From positions 14,320,501-14,384,500 of the forward strand of contig NC_057818.1 of the NCBI RefSeq assembly GCF_910594005.1: 64,000 nucleotides of DNA, read 5' to 3'. The number at the start of each line of letters is the position of its first letter. The stretch's first letter is position 1. The notes under the pieces are model-generated. The model had not been told where the DNA came from and ran no database searches. It was given only the letters and a program-made list of their open reading frames with translations. The stretch is from Cervus elaphus. Lineage: Eukaryota > Chordata > Mammalia > Artiodactyla > Cervidae. Position numbers and translations under genes: made by a program. This document shows, in pieces, positions 12,893 to 24,850 of the stretch.

Positions 12893-13029
12893 CTGCTTCT
12901 GCTGCTGCTAAGTTGCTTCAGTCATGTCTGACTCTTAGTGACCCCATGGACTGCAGCCCACCAGGCTCACCCGTCCCTGGGATTTTCTAGGCAAGAGTAC
13001 TGGAGTGGGGTGCCATTGCCTTCTCCACA
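12893..13029 (-). mobile_element. BOV-A2-type SINE fragment
   Basis: The minus strand reads 'ggagaaggcaatggcac', then the 'ctccagtactcttgcc' block, and ends with the CTTAGCAGCAGCAG tail typical of BOV-A2. A 9-bp direct repeat GGGCAAATG at 12884-12892 and 13030-13038 brackets it and fits a target-site duplication. Confidence 0.85.
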
Positions 13030-13038
13030 GGGCAAATG

Positions 13039-14066
13039 GACATTGGGAAATTTGGAGAGCTGAGGATTCTGTCCACACTTGCATCTGACCTGCCCCAGCT
13101 TGGGTCTTGCTAGAGGGTTCCAAAGGCTGCTTTGGAACATTTTTCTTATAGCCAAATGCACTCTGTGCTCATTCAGTCCACATCCTTAACATTTTGGGGT
13201 GCTGTGGTACCCAAGAGAAATTCATGCCAGGTTTCAGTTCACTTCATTTAAATCTCTAGGCTCTTCAAGTCCTCCCCTTTGAGCCAGGACGTATTCTATG
13301 CCAGCTGAATTCTATCCCCAGTCCAAGTTCTAAAGGATGGGATTCTGCTGAGAGCCCTGGAGCCTGGCCAGGTTCTGTGGGTTCGGCTGCTGGAAGAGGG
13401 TCCTGAGCTCCTTTCTGGGGGACTGAGCCACTCTTCCTCTTTCGACCAGGGCAAATGCTTCTGGCCAAGGGCTCAGTCAGTCTTTAATTTAGATAAAGGA
13501 AAAACTCCTGTTTTTCAAGGAGAGCAAATGGTCATGTCAAAAGCTATGGAAGTCTGTATAACTCAGCAATGACTGGCCTCACAGGCCCATTCTGGGACCA
13601 AGCCAGGCAAGTGAGAAGTGGCTAAGCCATCACTTGTGGTCAGATACTGTGATCAGAAAGGAAGATCTTATTTTGCCCATAAGCTTGTGTATAACTGTCC
13701 CAGGAAACTGCCCTTAGGAAGCCAGCACATACAAGCCTCCAAAAGAACATGGGTTTGCTCCCGTGGGCATGACCTGCATTTGACTTCAGAGCTCCTGATT
13801 CAGCTCAGCTATAATGAAGGCTCCTGGGGCCAACACAGACCAAAACACAAGGGACTGCAGCCAACATGGAACAGTCAAACTCTGCTGATTCCTCTCGAAT
13901 AGTCAAATTTCCTCCCCTTCCTTGGATTAGGAAGGAGAGTCCACTAGTCTTCCCCACCCACTAAAACCACCATCCAGACCTTACCCAGGCATTAGCAAAT
14001 GCCCTGCCCTCTAATATCTGAAAGCCAGTCAAGGGATCATCTCAAAATTCACATCTCTTACTGATC
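13039..14066. other. Non-genic stretch, nothing recognised
   Basis: No repeat family or exon could be assigned; one chance 94-codon frame lies at 13618-13902. Confidence 0.45.
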
Positions 14067-15852
14067 AAAGCTTTCTTAAGCGAAGGATGCAAGGAAATAG
14101 AGGGAAACAATAGAATGGGAAGGACTAGAGATCTCCTCAAGAAAACCTGCGATATCAAGGGAACATTTCATACAAAGATGGGCACAATAAAGGACAGAAA
14201 TGGCAAGGAGGACCTAACAGAAACAGAAGAGATTAAGAAGAGGTGCCAAGAATACACAAAAGAATTATACAAAAAAAGGTCTTAATGACCCGGATAACCA
14301 CAATGGTGTGGTCACTCACCTAGAGCCAGACATCCTGGAGTGTGAAGTCAAGTGGGCCTTAGGAAGCATCACCAGGAACAAAGCTAGTGGAGGTGATGGA
14401 ATTCCAGTCAAGCTATTTAAAATCCTAAAAGATGATGCTGTGAAAGTGCTGCACTCATGCCAGCAAATTTGGAAAACCCAGCAGTGGCCACAGGACTGGA
14501 AAAGGTCAATATTCATTCCAGTCCCTAAGAAAGGCAATGACAAAGAATGCTCAAACTACCGCACAAATGTGCTTATTTCACCTGCTAGCAGGGTAATGCT
14601 CAAAATCCTTCAAGCTAGGCTTCAGCAGTATGTGAACTGAGAACTTCCAGATGTTCAAGCTGGATTTAGAAGAGGCAGAGGAACCAGAGATCAAATTATC
14701 AACATTTGCTGGATCATAGAAAAAGCAAGGGAATTCCAGAAAAACATCTACTTCTGCTTTATTGACTATACCAAGGCCTTTGACTGTGTGGATCACAACA
14801 AACTGTGGAAAATTCTTAAAAAGATGGGAATACCAGACTACCTTATCTGTCTCCTGAGAAAGCTGTATGCAGGTCAAGAAGCAAAAGTTAGAACCAAACA
14901 TGGAACAACAGACTGGTTCCAAATTGGTAAAGGAGTATGTCAAGGCTGTATATCATCACTCTGCTTATTTAACTTATATGCAGAGCACATCATGTGAAAT
15001 GCCAGGTTGGATGAATCACAAGCTGGTATCAAGATTTCCAGGAGAATATCAACAACCCTAGATATGTCCATGATACCACTCTAATGGCACAAAGTGAAGA
15101 GGAACTAAAGAACCTCTTGAGGAGGGTGAAAGAGGAGAGTGAAAAAGCTAGCTTAAAACTCAACATTCAAAAAACTGAGATCACTTCACGGCATCCATCA
15201 CGTCACGGTCCCATCACTTCATGGCAAATAGATAGGGAAACAATGGAAACAGGGACAGATTTTACTTTCTTGGGTTCAAAAATCACTGCAGATGATGACT
15301 GCAGACATGAAATTAAAAGACGCTTGCTCCTTGGAAGAAAAGCTATGACAAATCTAGACAGCATATTTAAAAGCAGAGACATCACTTTGTCAACAAAGGT
15401 CCATCTAGTCAAAGCTATGGTTTTTCCAGTAGTCATATACAGATGTGAGATTTGGACCATAAAGAAGGCTGAGCACTGAAGAATTGATGCTTTCAAACTG
15501 TGGTGCTGGAGAAGACTCTTGAGAGTCCCTTGAACAGCAAGAAGAACAAACCAGTCAATCCTAAAGGAAATCAACCACAAGTATTTGTTGAAAGGACAGA
15601 TGCTGAAGCTGAAGCTCCAGTACTTTGGCCACCTGATGTGAAGAACCAACTCACTGGAAAAGATCCTGTTGCTGGAAAAGGTTGAAGGCAGGAAGAGAAG
15701 GGCATGACAGAGGATGAGATGGTTGGATGGCATCGCTGACTCAATGGACATAAGTTTGAGCAAACTCTGGGAGATGGTGAAGGACAGGGAAGCCTGGTGT
15801 GCTGCAGTCTATGGGCTTGCAAAGAGTTGGACACGACTTAGTGACTGAATAA
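14067..15852 (+). mobile_element. BovB (RTE-type) LINE, 5'-truncated, decayed
   Basis: A 1.8-kb BovB copy runs from the endonuclease-RT linker region to the 3' terminus ('gcaaagagttggacacgact'...'gtgactgaa', then AAC repeats). The order matches the other BovB copies in this window. A short CTGATC repeat at 14061-14066 and 15864-15869 is a possible but unconvincing TSD. Confidence 0.93.
14308..15479 (+). pseudogene. BovB reverse transcriptase remnant
   Basis: Broken RTE-clade reverse transcriptase of the BovB at 14067-15852. Open pieces are 14308-14640 (VTHLEPDIL..., KASGGDGIP, SIFIPVPKKGN), 14788-14997 (FIDYTKAFDCVD lies just upstream; YAGQEAKVRT, FQIGKGVCQGC) and 15084-15479 (FLGSKITADDDC, LLLGRKAM). 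Lesions seen: a stop after QARLQQYVN (14638-14640), loss of one codon in LHS-CQQIW relative to the other copies (LHSICQQIW), and a frame change after 14997. The catalytic YADD box reads YVHD at about 15063-15075, so the first catalytic aspartate of the box is lost. Not functional. Confidence 0.9.
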
Positions 15853-16369
15853 CAACAACACAGCTGATCCTGACTAGATTCCGTTTCCCAGGACTACTAT
15901 CCCGTAAAGGTGAGAAAACAGGAGTTACAACAGATCCCTAAATATGACATCAATTAGCTACAGAATAAGTCAATCACAGGATATGCCACGCCCACAATTC
16001 CTAGGCAACCAAGTTCTTAATAATGCCGTCCTCTTGGTCTTAACTTGACAATCTGCACATCAAATGCATTTTGAAGCAGGGAGCCATTTACCACTATCAT
16101 GTGCCTAACTAGTCCTCCAACAAGGTAACCTAGTAGAGCAACTCGTTCAGGCTCTGGGAGCAAGTCAGAATCTTATGAGAATGGAAAGTCAGTATACATG
16201 TGGAAAACTAGAAAGGGCCAGGTGCTGCTGCTAAATAGGGGGGGTGAATGGCTTGGTAGGCTAAGAATGGATTGGAGTAAAGTCGGCATGAAATTGGCTT
16301 TCTTGGTTTGCATACTGATGTTTGCAATCCTCATGACTTTCTGAAATGAGGGAATATCCTTTTCATTTT
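15853..16369. other. Non-genic stretch, nothing recognised
   Basis: Sequence downstream of the BovB without an assignable repeat or exon. Confidence 0.4.
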
Positions 16370-16490
16370 TGCAGAGGAAGAAATTGACTTTCAGTTATGG
16401 GACTTGTTCAAAGTTTCACAGCTGGTGGCAAGTGATACAGTTGGGATTCAAACCCAAAGAGCTTTCAGATCAAGACTGTTCCCATCAAAA
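16370..16490 (-). mobile_element. MIR SINE remnant
   Basis: Antisense MIR order: 'cagaggaagaaattgac', 'cagctggtggcaagtg', 'gggattcaaaccca'. Confidence 0.6.
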
Positions 16491-17199
16491 AGCTATAATC
16501 ATTCAGAATGAGTATATTTTTATTAAAATGCTTTATAAACAATAATTAAGCTTAACATGTGACCAAGGTGGATTCTAAGAACATGAGAACTTAGAGGGGA
16601 AAGCAACTTGAGTCATTATTCAATTTTGCAAAGTCAGTTCAATTTTTACAAAACCAATCCATTTTCAAGAATAATTCTATTTCCCAAATTTTTTATTAAC
16701 TCATTTTTCATCAATCCCTCTTCTTTAAGAATAGGTTACAGGTTAGATGTAAATTGGTACAAATCATCTATAGAGCCATAGAGAAATGTGTATCAAGAAC
16801 TTCAAAAGGATTCATGCCATTTGATTAGAGTGACCTTACAATTTATCACCCAAATCAGGACATTTGAGAATAAAAACAAGCACTATTACTAACCATATCA
16901 GAAGAAAACAGGGACTAAGTGGGCCAACCAGAGATATGGACCATCTACTTTAGACAAAATAAGTCTACATCCAAGACCCATCCTAAAGAAATCCACTCAT
17001 TCATCCATCATTAATTAATTCATAAATATTGAGCACCTACTATGTTTCAAATACAACAATTGCATTAAAGGACCATCATAACAGTGTTGATTTTATGAAC
17101 AATAGTTGGGAAACCAGCTACAGTCGAACATTAGTTAATGATATTCTGGAAGATCTGGGTGATGGGAGACTGTGTAGATACTAAAAATCAATCAATAAG
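16491..17199. other. AT-rich stretch with possible DNA-transposon piece
   Basis: Around 16828-16925 'gagtgaccttacaatttatcacccaaa' followed by 'caggacatttgag' resembles a medium-reiterated DNA transposon with a GGTGACCAT-type end. 'aaatattgagcacctactatg' at 17025-17045 is MIR-like. Neither is certain. Confidence 0.35.
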
Positions 17200-17460
17200 T
17201 TTTCTCATAATGAATCAATAGAAGATATAAGAAAAATATTACATAAGTATGAAACAACTGTATATTTAGCATAATCACAATTTTATAAGGATATATAAAC
17301 GTGTTTGTTTATGCTTCAAAGTAGACAAAAATAGCCATATATCAGAGGGGCAATGGTAGATTTCTCTGGATGGTAGCATGATGAAAGGTTTCTATTTTAT
17401 TCCATATGGGGTTTTCTTTCTGTACTTTTATGTTTTCCACAGGAGCATATGTTAGTGTAG
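17200..17460 (+). mobile_element. Old L1 3' UTR-like fragment
   Basis: 'ctctggatggtagcatgatgaaagg', a T-rich stretch and 'tgtacttttatgttttcca' follow the order of old L1 3' UTRs. Weak match. Confidence 0.45.
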
Positions 17461-17904
17461 CAGGGGAAACAGGACACGAAGTATCACTGGGAGAGCCAGG
17501 AGAGCTACATTTTGGGTTCCAAGTGCAGACACTCCACCCAGGAGTGGCAAGGGATGCTATCCCTCTGAGCCTTTGTTCCTATGCCACAGACAGGAACAGT
17601 GCCCATGCCTGCTCTTGGATCTGTGGGAAAAATGAATGAGCAGGACGAGTCACCTCTCTTCCCCTGCCTGTCCTCCCCCAGAGCCCCTATCTTGGTCCCT
17701 GGTTTTCTCAGACCCAGGCTTTTCATCTCAGAGAACAGTTGGTGTCTGTGGGTCCATAGCACAACAGCTACAAGACCTTCCCATTGTCCCAAAGGTGACG
17801 GTTTCTTGCCAGCATCATTGGGCTGTGGGAGCCCCAATCCTGGACCTTGCCAGGCATTCAGTGTCCTCAACAACAGTCACACTTCAACAGATCTTTGCTG
17901 AGTG

Positions 17905-18065
17905 AACTTCTGGTTCAAATCCCAGCTGTGCAAATCACAGGCTCTGGGACCTCGGAAGGGCTGTTTTACCTCTCTGCGCCTTGGGTTCCTTCTGAGCAGT
18001 TGCATGGGATAAAAGAGTGTGTGTGTGTGTAAATATGTAACCTACACCTGGCCTGTAGCACCTGT
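17905..18065 (+). mobile_element. MIR SINE remnant
   Basis: 'tggttcaaatcccagctgtgc', 'tttacctctctgcgcctt' and 'cacctggcctgtagca' occur in sense MIR order; a short GT run has expanded inside. Confidence 0.6.
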
Positions 18066-18239
18066 GTAATCAGGGTTCACTCTCCATGATGAGTGCTTCC
18101 TCTGCTCACTTGGGGTGCCCCCAACACCCTCCTTTTAAGTCTGAGGAACGCAGCTGTCTGCAGTGATACCAATAGCAGGTAAGTCCAAACCATGCACCTG
18201 TGAGTGGGAAATGCTCTTTTTCAGTCCCCGCTGTGATTA

Positions 18240-18890
18240 CAGCTGTTCCTTTTCAATTGTCTTCAATTTCACAAAACACACATGAAAATTGATCACTAGC
18301 ATAATTTAGTACAACTAAATCGCCACTATCTAATCATATCAGGTAATGGTTACTTCATTACCTGAAAGGAAACCTGTAACTGTTGCAATCACCCCAATTC
18401 TTCTTCCCAGCTCCTGGCAACCACTAATCTGCTTTCTGCCTCTAAGGTAAGGGTGCATCTATTCTAGACATTTCCTATAAATGGAATGTTACAGCAAGGG
18501 CCTTTGATGACTGACGTTTTAAACTCAGCACAATGTTTTCAAGGCTCAGCCACACTGTGGCATACATCAGTGCATCCTTCCTTTTGAAGGCTGAATTATA
18601 TTCCTGTATGAATAGGCCATATTTGCTTTTCCATTCATCTGTCATTAAATATTTGGCTTGTCTGCACCTTTTACCCATCGTGAACAATGCTGCTACAAAC
18701 GTTTGTGTACAAGTGTTTGTTTGAATACCCATTTTCATTCTTCTGGGTATAAATCCAGGAGTGGAACTGCAGGATCATAGGGTAGCTCTATGTTGAAGCT
18801 ACTGAATGCATGGCAGCTGCACCCTTTGACATCGCCACCAGTGATGTGTGAGCGCTCCAACTTCTCCATGTCCACATCAGGAATGTCTCT
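18240..18890 (-). mobile_element. Old L1 ORF2 3' part and 3' UTR
   Basis: On the minus strand the order is 'cctgcagttccactcctgg', 'gtataccca'-like text, then 'acaaacgtttgtagcagcattg'-like text and the block corresponding to L1 ORF2 C-terminal codons (FVAALFTMGK..., NSAFKRKDA), followed by 3' UTR blocks. Stops and gaps show it is old. Confidence 0.82.
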
Positions 18891-19555
18891 TGACCAGCTC
18901 CTCGCCTCAAGTTAGGCTTCTGTCACGCACAGGGTTAAGCCAGGCTCCTTCTAAAACGTCTGCTCTCCAGGGAGGTCCCCTGCCTTGGAGTGTGGCCAGC
19001 ACCACGTAGAAGGGCCAGGGAACAGTGCGCACTGTGTCTGCGTGAGGCTCTGCTCTGGCAAGCCTGGCGCTGCACGTGTGAGGAAAGCGGCAAACCCCAC
19101 CGGCACACAGGATGGCAGAGTCCCCAGCACCTGGGCCCCCAGGGGCAGCAGACACACAAATGGCCCGGGCACTTTGGAGACAGTCCCTGAGAACACATGT
19201 GGTTCCGATCAGGCCTGCCCTGTGCAGCATCCTGTCTGCGCACAGCTTATTATTACTGACAAAGTATCCTCCCTCCCAATCTCAGGGAGCGCTCATTTTT
19301 CCTGCCTATTAAACCTGATTGGAAAGTTGGGTTTGATTGGACTCGGCCTAGGGCCCTGTCATAAGCCACAGCAGCTATGTTTTGTGGTGAAATGCTTGAG
19401 GTGTGTGGAAATAGCGTCTCCCTCAGGGCCCTGGATTCCCCAGTGTTAGAAGTGGGTTTTGCCAAATGAGAGTAGATGGTGGTGACACCAGCTGGGGGTG
19501 CAAGAAATGAGGAGATATTGGTCAAAGGGCACAGACTTCCATTTGGAAGATGAGC
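18891..19555. other. Non-genic stretch, nothing recognised
   Basis: GC-richer sequence with open frames on both strands at 18907-19243; no recognised product or exon borders. Confidence 0.4.
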
Positions 19556-19559
19556 AAGT

Positions 19560-19800
19560 TCTGGGGGCTAATGCACAACACTGCACTATGTACTTGAAAG
19601 CTGCTGAGAGTAGACCTTAAAAGTTCTCACCAGATGTACAAAAAAAAAGGTAACTACGTGAGGTGGTGGAAGCGTTAACTAACCTTATACTGATCATTTC
19701 ACTATATATGCACATATCAGATCATCATTTGGTACGCCTTAAACGACATAGTGTCATCTGTCAATTATATCTCAGCGAAGCTGGGCAAAATAGAAGAAGT
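19560..19800 (+). mobile_element. Old L1 (L1M-type) 3' end
   Basis: 'ccttaaaagttctcaccag', 'gtaactacgtgaggtggtgga', 'atgcacatatcagatcatca' and 'tgtcaattatatctcagc' occur in the order of an L1M 3' UTR. Confidence 0.78.
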
Positions 19801-19840
19801 GGGTTCTACAACTTGCTGGCTCGCTGACCTCCCAAGCTGC

Positions 19841-19878
19841 ATGCACCAAGTATGCATGCATACTGTATGCACCAAGTA
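19841..19878. repeat. Direct repeat around a 16-bp perfect palindrome
   Basis: AGTATGCATGCATACT (19849-19864) equals its own reverse complement. The 12-mer ATGCACCAAGTA occurs at 19841-19852 and again at 19867-19878. Confidence 0.9.
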
Positions 19879-20034
19879 AAGGGCACCCAAAGCATTCCAT
19901 TATGTTGATAAACAATTGCTTTAGAGTCATTGCATGGCAGGGGTCTTAGATCTTATTGCTGCAAATTAGCTGCGAATTTAGCAGTTTACAGTGATATACC
20001 ATCCTGTGTCCCACAGAATCCTCAAAGGTACCCC

Positions 20035-20086
20035 GGACAGTTGTGAAGTTTAAAATCTTCTGGACAGTTGTGAAGTTTAAAATCTT
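20035..20086 (+). repeat. 27-bp tandem duplication
   Basis: A unit starting GGACAGTTGTGAAG at 20035 is repeated at 20062 with 25 identical positions. Confidence 0.9.
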
Positions 20087-21559
20087 ACTCATAATTATAT
20101 GAATCCATCTGAGTCTATGCATAAAAACAATGTTTCAATATGTTCTTAAGAATGTAATCACTTGTTCAGAATTCTCAAAAGGGAGAAGAGGAAAGCAAGC
20201 AAGATCAAGTCTGTGGAAGTTTACTCCCTTAAAACTACTATCCATATTCAAGCAACTTCTAAAAAGCCTCCGTGTATTGCTGGAGAACAGGAGCTATCCT
20301 GCAACAGCCCATCATGGGTGTGTGATATTCCATCATATAACGTCTCCCTGCTCCACAGGACACAGTGGGCCAGGCCACCAGTTCAGTTCAACCCCTAGTT
20401 TGCAGAGGCCAGAGACCAGGCAGCTTGTGCAGGGCACAGACTAAGTGGCTAAACTGATCCTAGGGAAGCCCCAAGTCTGTTTTCCTCGGCAAACTCAACA
20501 GAGAAACAGAAGCCATTCTCCTGGTGGCAGACACCTCCAATCCTAGCTTCCACCACATCCTTCAGGTATAGCAAGGAGGCCGACGTAGGGTGCGCCTTTG
20601 CCCCATACACAGCAGAAGCTGACTTCCCCAGGAACCCCACACCTGACTACTCAGCAGGCCTCTCTATTGAAGAAGGGCTGGGGGAGGGTTTCAGTGAAGT
20701 CAAGGAGGGCAGAGCAGAGGTTGATGCACCTGGGAAGAGGGCTTCTGACGTGGACCCCAGCCCTCCCAGGTCTACATCCCTGGCAGCCTAGACCTCTCCC
20801 CTAAGGTACCTCCAAGTATGCAGTGGGGCCTGGGAGCTCACAGGCAACCTGGTGGCTGCCCTGGGGTGGGCTGGTCTCACGGCCAGACTGGGGAGCAGAG
20901 AAGACTGTCACTTGAGGGTGCTCACTGCTGAAAGCACTGTGCTTGGGCTTTGTCCCAAGGCCCACGACACAGGTTTTGCCTGCTCTGGGACTGCCTGGCG
21001 GTCTCGGGTTGCAGGCTGTGGCCAGGATTTCTGCCTTTCACCAGGAACCCCTTGGACACTAAACAGACATCTCTAGGGGGCTGTTTATTCTGCTGGAGAA
21101 ATAACAATTATGCCACCAGCAGGACAATGGGCACTTGGAGAGACTCTGACTGCAGGATGGCAAAGAGTAAACAGAACTCTCTAGTAAACCTCACCAGAGA
21201 CGGGGAGAGGGGGACAGAGAAGAAGAGGACACAGAAAAGAATTGGGTCAGAGTGATTTGCAAGCTGCAAGAGCATTTGGTGAAGGAGGAAGCCGAGATGT
21301 GTTTCCATGCACTCTATTTACGAGAGGAACCTGCACGTTTATAGGCCCCTGTGCTGCATCTCATGGTTTGTTTTATTTTCCAGCTAAATTATAAATGTGC
21401 TTTATTTGGTGGAATATAGGGGTGCAGTTTATTTGCTGATGGGCGTGGCACCCTTGGATGTGAAACCTGGGGATTCCTAAGAGGTTTGTTCATTTCTTTT
21501 CCCCAGCCTGGGGAATGCTGTAACCTCCTCACACTGGAGTGTCACACCTACACTCATTA
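20087..21559. other. Non-genic stretch, nothing recognised
   Basis: Moderately GC-rich; several chance frames, no family similarity or clear splice-bordered exon. Confidence 0.4.
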
Positions 21560-22290
21560 CCAGCTATTTTCTTCCTTTTTAAAAAGATTTCATTTTGAAA
21601 AACGTCAAACCTATAGAAAAATCACAAGTGAAGTGAGAAACCATCTGCCTTTCCCTAGATAAACACACCACTCCCCCCCATCACACGCACACACTCACAC
21701 ACATTACTGCCACTGCTGAATCTTTTGATAGTAGACACACTTGAGTGTGTGTCTCCTAAAAGCCACCCAGTTCTCTCACAGAACCGTGACACATCGAAGT
21801 TCAGGAAGGCATCACTGACCCCTGCTGTCATCAGATACAAACTCCCCACGAGCCCCAGGTGCACTGCACCAGCTGCCCTGTGACCCGTCTCCCTACACCC
21901 GGGACATCCCTCAGTCTTTCCTCCTGACACTGGCGATTTAGGAGGCATGGGCCAGTTGTCTTGAAGAATCTCCCTCAATTTGGGATAGCCTGATGTTTCC
22001 TCATTGTTAGATTCAGATTATGCACTTGGGGTGCAGGAATACCTGAGACGTGATGCTGTGTCCTTCTGAAGGCATCATATCAGGGATCCATGATGTCATT
22101 TGTGGTCCATTAATGATGAGGTAAATTTTGATCACTTGGGTAAAGGTGGGGTCCTCCAGGGTCCCCCACCATAAATTCACCTTTCCTTTCATTCGTAATT
22201 AAAATGTAATCTGTGGGGACATGGGCTGCCCAGTGCTTTAATATCCACCAATGATTTCTGCCTGAGTCACCTTGATGTTTTCTCTAAATA
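21560..22290. mobile_element. Ancient LINE-like repeat, family uncertain
   Basis: 'ccctcaatttgggatagcctg', 'atgtttcctcattgttagatt', 'gcatcatatcagggatcca' and 'ttttgatcacttgggtaaagg' are blocks of a common old mammalian interspersed repeat, probably L1M-related. I cannot name the subfamily or orientation with confidence. Confidence 0.5.
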
Positions 22291-24304
22291 GACTCTAACG
22301 TTTTGCTTAACTGGTTATTTAAGAGGAAAACAAAACCCACGCCATAAATAAAACACTAGTATCATTTTTTTCTTCAAAAATAAGAAAATATAAACAATGA
22401 AAAATGTTAGCTACAGTTGCCTTCTTAGGACTCTGACCTGAGGCTTACTCCCTTAGAAAGCAGAAATTCTCACCTGTTGGAGAGCTGTTAAAAGAACCCA
22501 TTAGCCTCTAGCAAAGACCTTCTCTGTGCTATCCTGCAAGAACTAACCTTGCAAATGGCTACTTTGTAGCACCAAGAGGCAAAGGTAAGGGCGCTCTGTC
22601 CTACAACACCCCTCCAAACACCATATGTGCCTATCAGTGAAGAGTGACCTCCCAAACCTGTTAGGTGATGGCAGGTGATTCCTGGGCTGAAACACCCAGA
22701 AACAATTTTATAAAAACGCATGTGTGCCAGAATTCTTGCATTTTAAGTTCCATCAAACTCCCTTTTTCTTCCAAATGGAGTGATCCTGAGGAATAGTTTC
22801 ATAATCTAATCCCCCTCTTACAATACAATAGACTTCAGAAGTACTTGATTCCAGTGGATCCTGGCTACAAAGGCAGGCTCACACACGGTGAACTTCTGTA
22901 GCCCTTGTCAGCTCCAGGCTGGATGAAAAACGGACTCGATTTCCATTTTATCTGCCCTGTTTCACTCCCTCTCAGTAACTTAGTCCTTGTAACTTGTTTA
23001 TTCTCAAACTTCCGTGCCTTGGTGCTCATAAAACCTGTTAGCCCTGCAGCCTCAGTCTATAACCCAGGAGTGGGTCACTTTCTTCCAATAAAATCTCTCC
23101 CGGGGTATGAAAGAGAACTTTAAGACAGAGCTGCTCTGTCAGGTGTGGGAAGCGTCAGCCTGCCTGCCCATTCCCCCACCCGCTCTGAGACGGCCGCTCG
23201 TCACTACTGCAGAGCATGGAGTGCTGCACAGGGGGAACCCAGATAGAGAACCGCTGTCCTAGAGCCCAGAGGCAACTGCATTCTAGAGCACCAGGGAGGA
23301 GAATTCCAGCCTGCGGGAGAGTGTGTCCTAGAGTACAAGGCGGGGAAGCCCCTGTGGTGTGAGGCCCAGCGTGTTCCACAGCACAGAGGGGCCAATGCAC
23401 TCCCCCAAGGTCACTCATACTTCCTCTTGCAGACGTGTTAACCATGGAAGAAAAGGCACTGACTAAGCAGACATCCACCACACGCCAACCTCTTAGAGCA
23501 CCCCGGATCTCACTTAACTACCCGAACGGCTGCCACGTGGTGACAAGACGGCAGTCAGCCCCCCATCGCAGCTGAGGGTGCTGAGGTCCACAGACGTGAA
23601 TAGGTGTGCCAGGGTACCAGGCCACTCTGTGGGACAGCCAGATCCACAGCCAGGAGACTCTCACCCCCGGGGCCGCCTCCCAGGCAGGGCAGGTGGAGAG
23701 GAGGGACCCAGCTGAGCAGTGCCCCCCTCCCTGCCTTAGAGCCCCTGGGAAAGCTGTCAGGAGGAGCTTCTCCCAAGTTTAACCCACAGGAGGGGGAAGC
23801 GGGAACAATACGCAGGCTGCACCCCCGGGTCCACAGCTGTTTGGAGCTTGGCTCTTCCCTTTTGTTTCTAGCACAGCCCCGTGTGGTGATCTCTGGGGAA
23901 TCTTCCAGGCACCCTGTCCCGGCATCATGTGCCTGAGGGAGAGCCCAGGCTCGGCCGAGGCCCCAGGAGGTTACCCTTCAGGCTGCCCCAGAGCTTCGCC
24001 AGCAGCCAGCGTCACTTTCACCTTGGCGTCACTTTCACCTCCGCAGTCAGAACAGACGGCAGGGGCCCTGCGGACCTAAACCATCACGTCACACTCACAT
24101 GACCACAGCTGGGCGGGGTGACGGCTCTGTGTGCCACAGCCCCAGCCGATGCCAGCACTTTCCCTTCCCCGGGGGCTCGAGTGGGGAGCACAGCACATGT
24201 TGACGGCCACGCTACCTTGCAGTTGGTGCCGAGAGCTGCCGTGTCAGACTGACTCGGTTCGTCCCGGCTCTGCCAGTAACAGGCTGGGTGACCTTGGGCA
24301 AGGA
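22291..24304. other. Non-genic stretch, nothing firmly recognised
   Basis: Possible MIR traces near 23460-23700. The GC-rich part (23150-24300) has open frames on both strands without recognisable product. Confidence 0.4.
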
Positions 24305-24481
24305 ACTATGGAAAACCATAGCTTTGACTGTACAGACCTTTGTCGGCAACATGATGTCTCTGCTTTTTAATATGCTGTCTAGGTTTGTCATAGCTTTTCT
24401 TCCAAGGAGCAAGAATCTTTTAATTTCATGGCTACAGTCACTGTCCACAGTGATTTTGGAGCCCAAGAAAATAAAATTTAA
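24305..24481 (-). mobile_element. BovB LINE internal fragment
   Basis: The plus strand reads 'accatagctttgactgtaca', 'cttttcttccaaggagcaag' and 'ttggagcccaagaaaataaa', the antisense of BovB ORF2 C-terminal codons (FLGSKIT..., LLLGRKAMTNLDS). It stops before the element's 3' end, so it is an internal piece. Confidence 0.88.
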
Positions 24482-24539
24482 AATAAAACTTCTAGCTAAC
24501 TTTTGACATAAGAAACAGTTTTCATACACATGCATTGAA

Positions 24540-24563
24540 CATATATATATATATATATATATA
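24540..24563. repeat. (TA)n microsatellite
   Basis: Uninterrupted TA run of about 12 units inside the degenerate tandem array. Confidence 0.95.
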
Positions 24564-24631
24564 GTCAGATTCAAATTGTATTACTGAAGCTCCAGTCATC
24601 CTATGATGTAGGGAGAAGTGCACATGTGAGT

Positions 24632-24635
<4 letters not shown>

Positions 24636-24694
<59 letters not shown>
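24636..24694. repeat. (GT)n(GA)n compound microsatellite
   Basis: GT run to about 24672, switching directly to a GA run to 24694. Confidence 0.95.
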
Positions 24695-24850
24695 GGAGGG
24701 ATATATACAAAATTTCTATGTGTTCAGATATTATACTGTATCACTGATTCCTCCCCAAGCTGTCCTCTGTTCTAAGAAGTAGTTTTCATATATATTAATT
24801 GTATACATATGATCAGATACATATTGTATCACTAAATACCCCTCATATTA

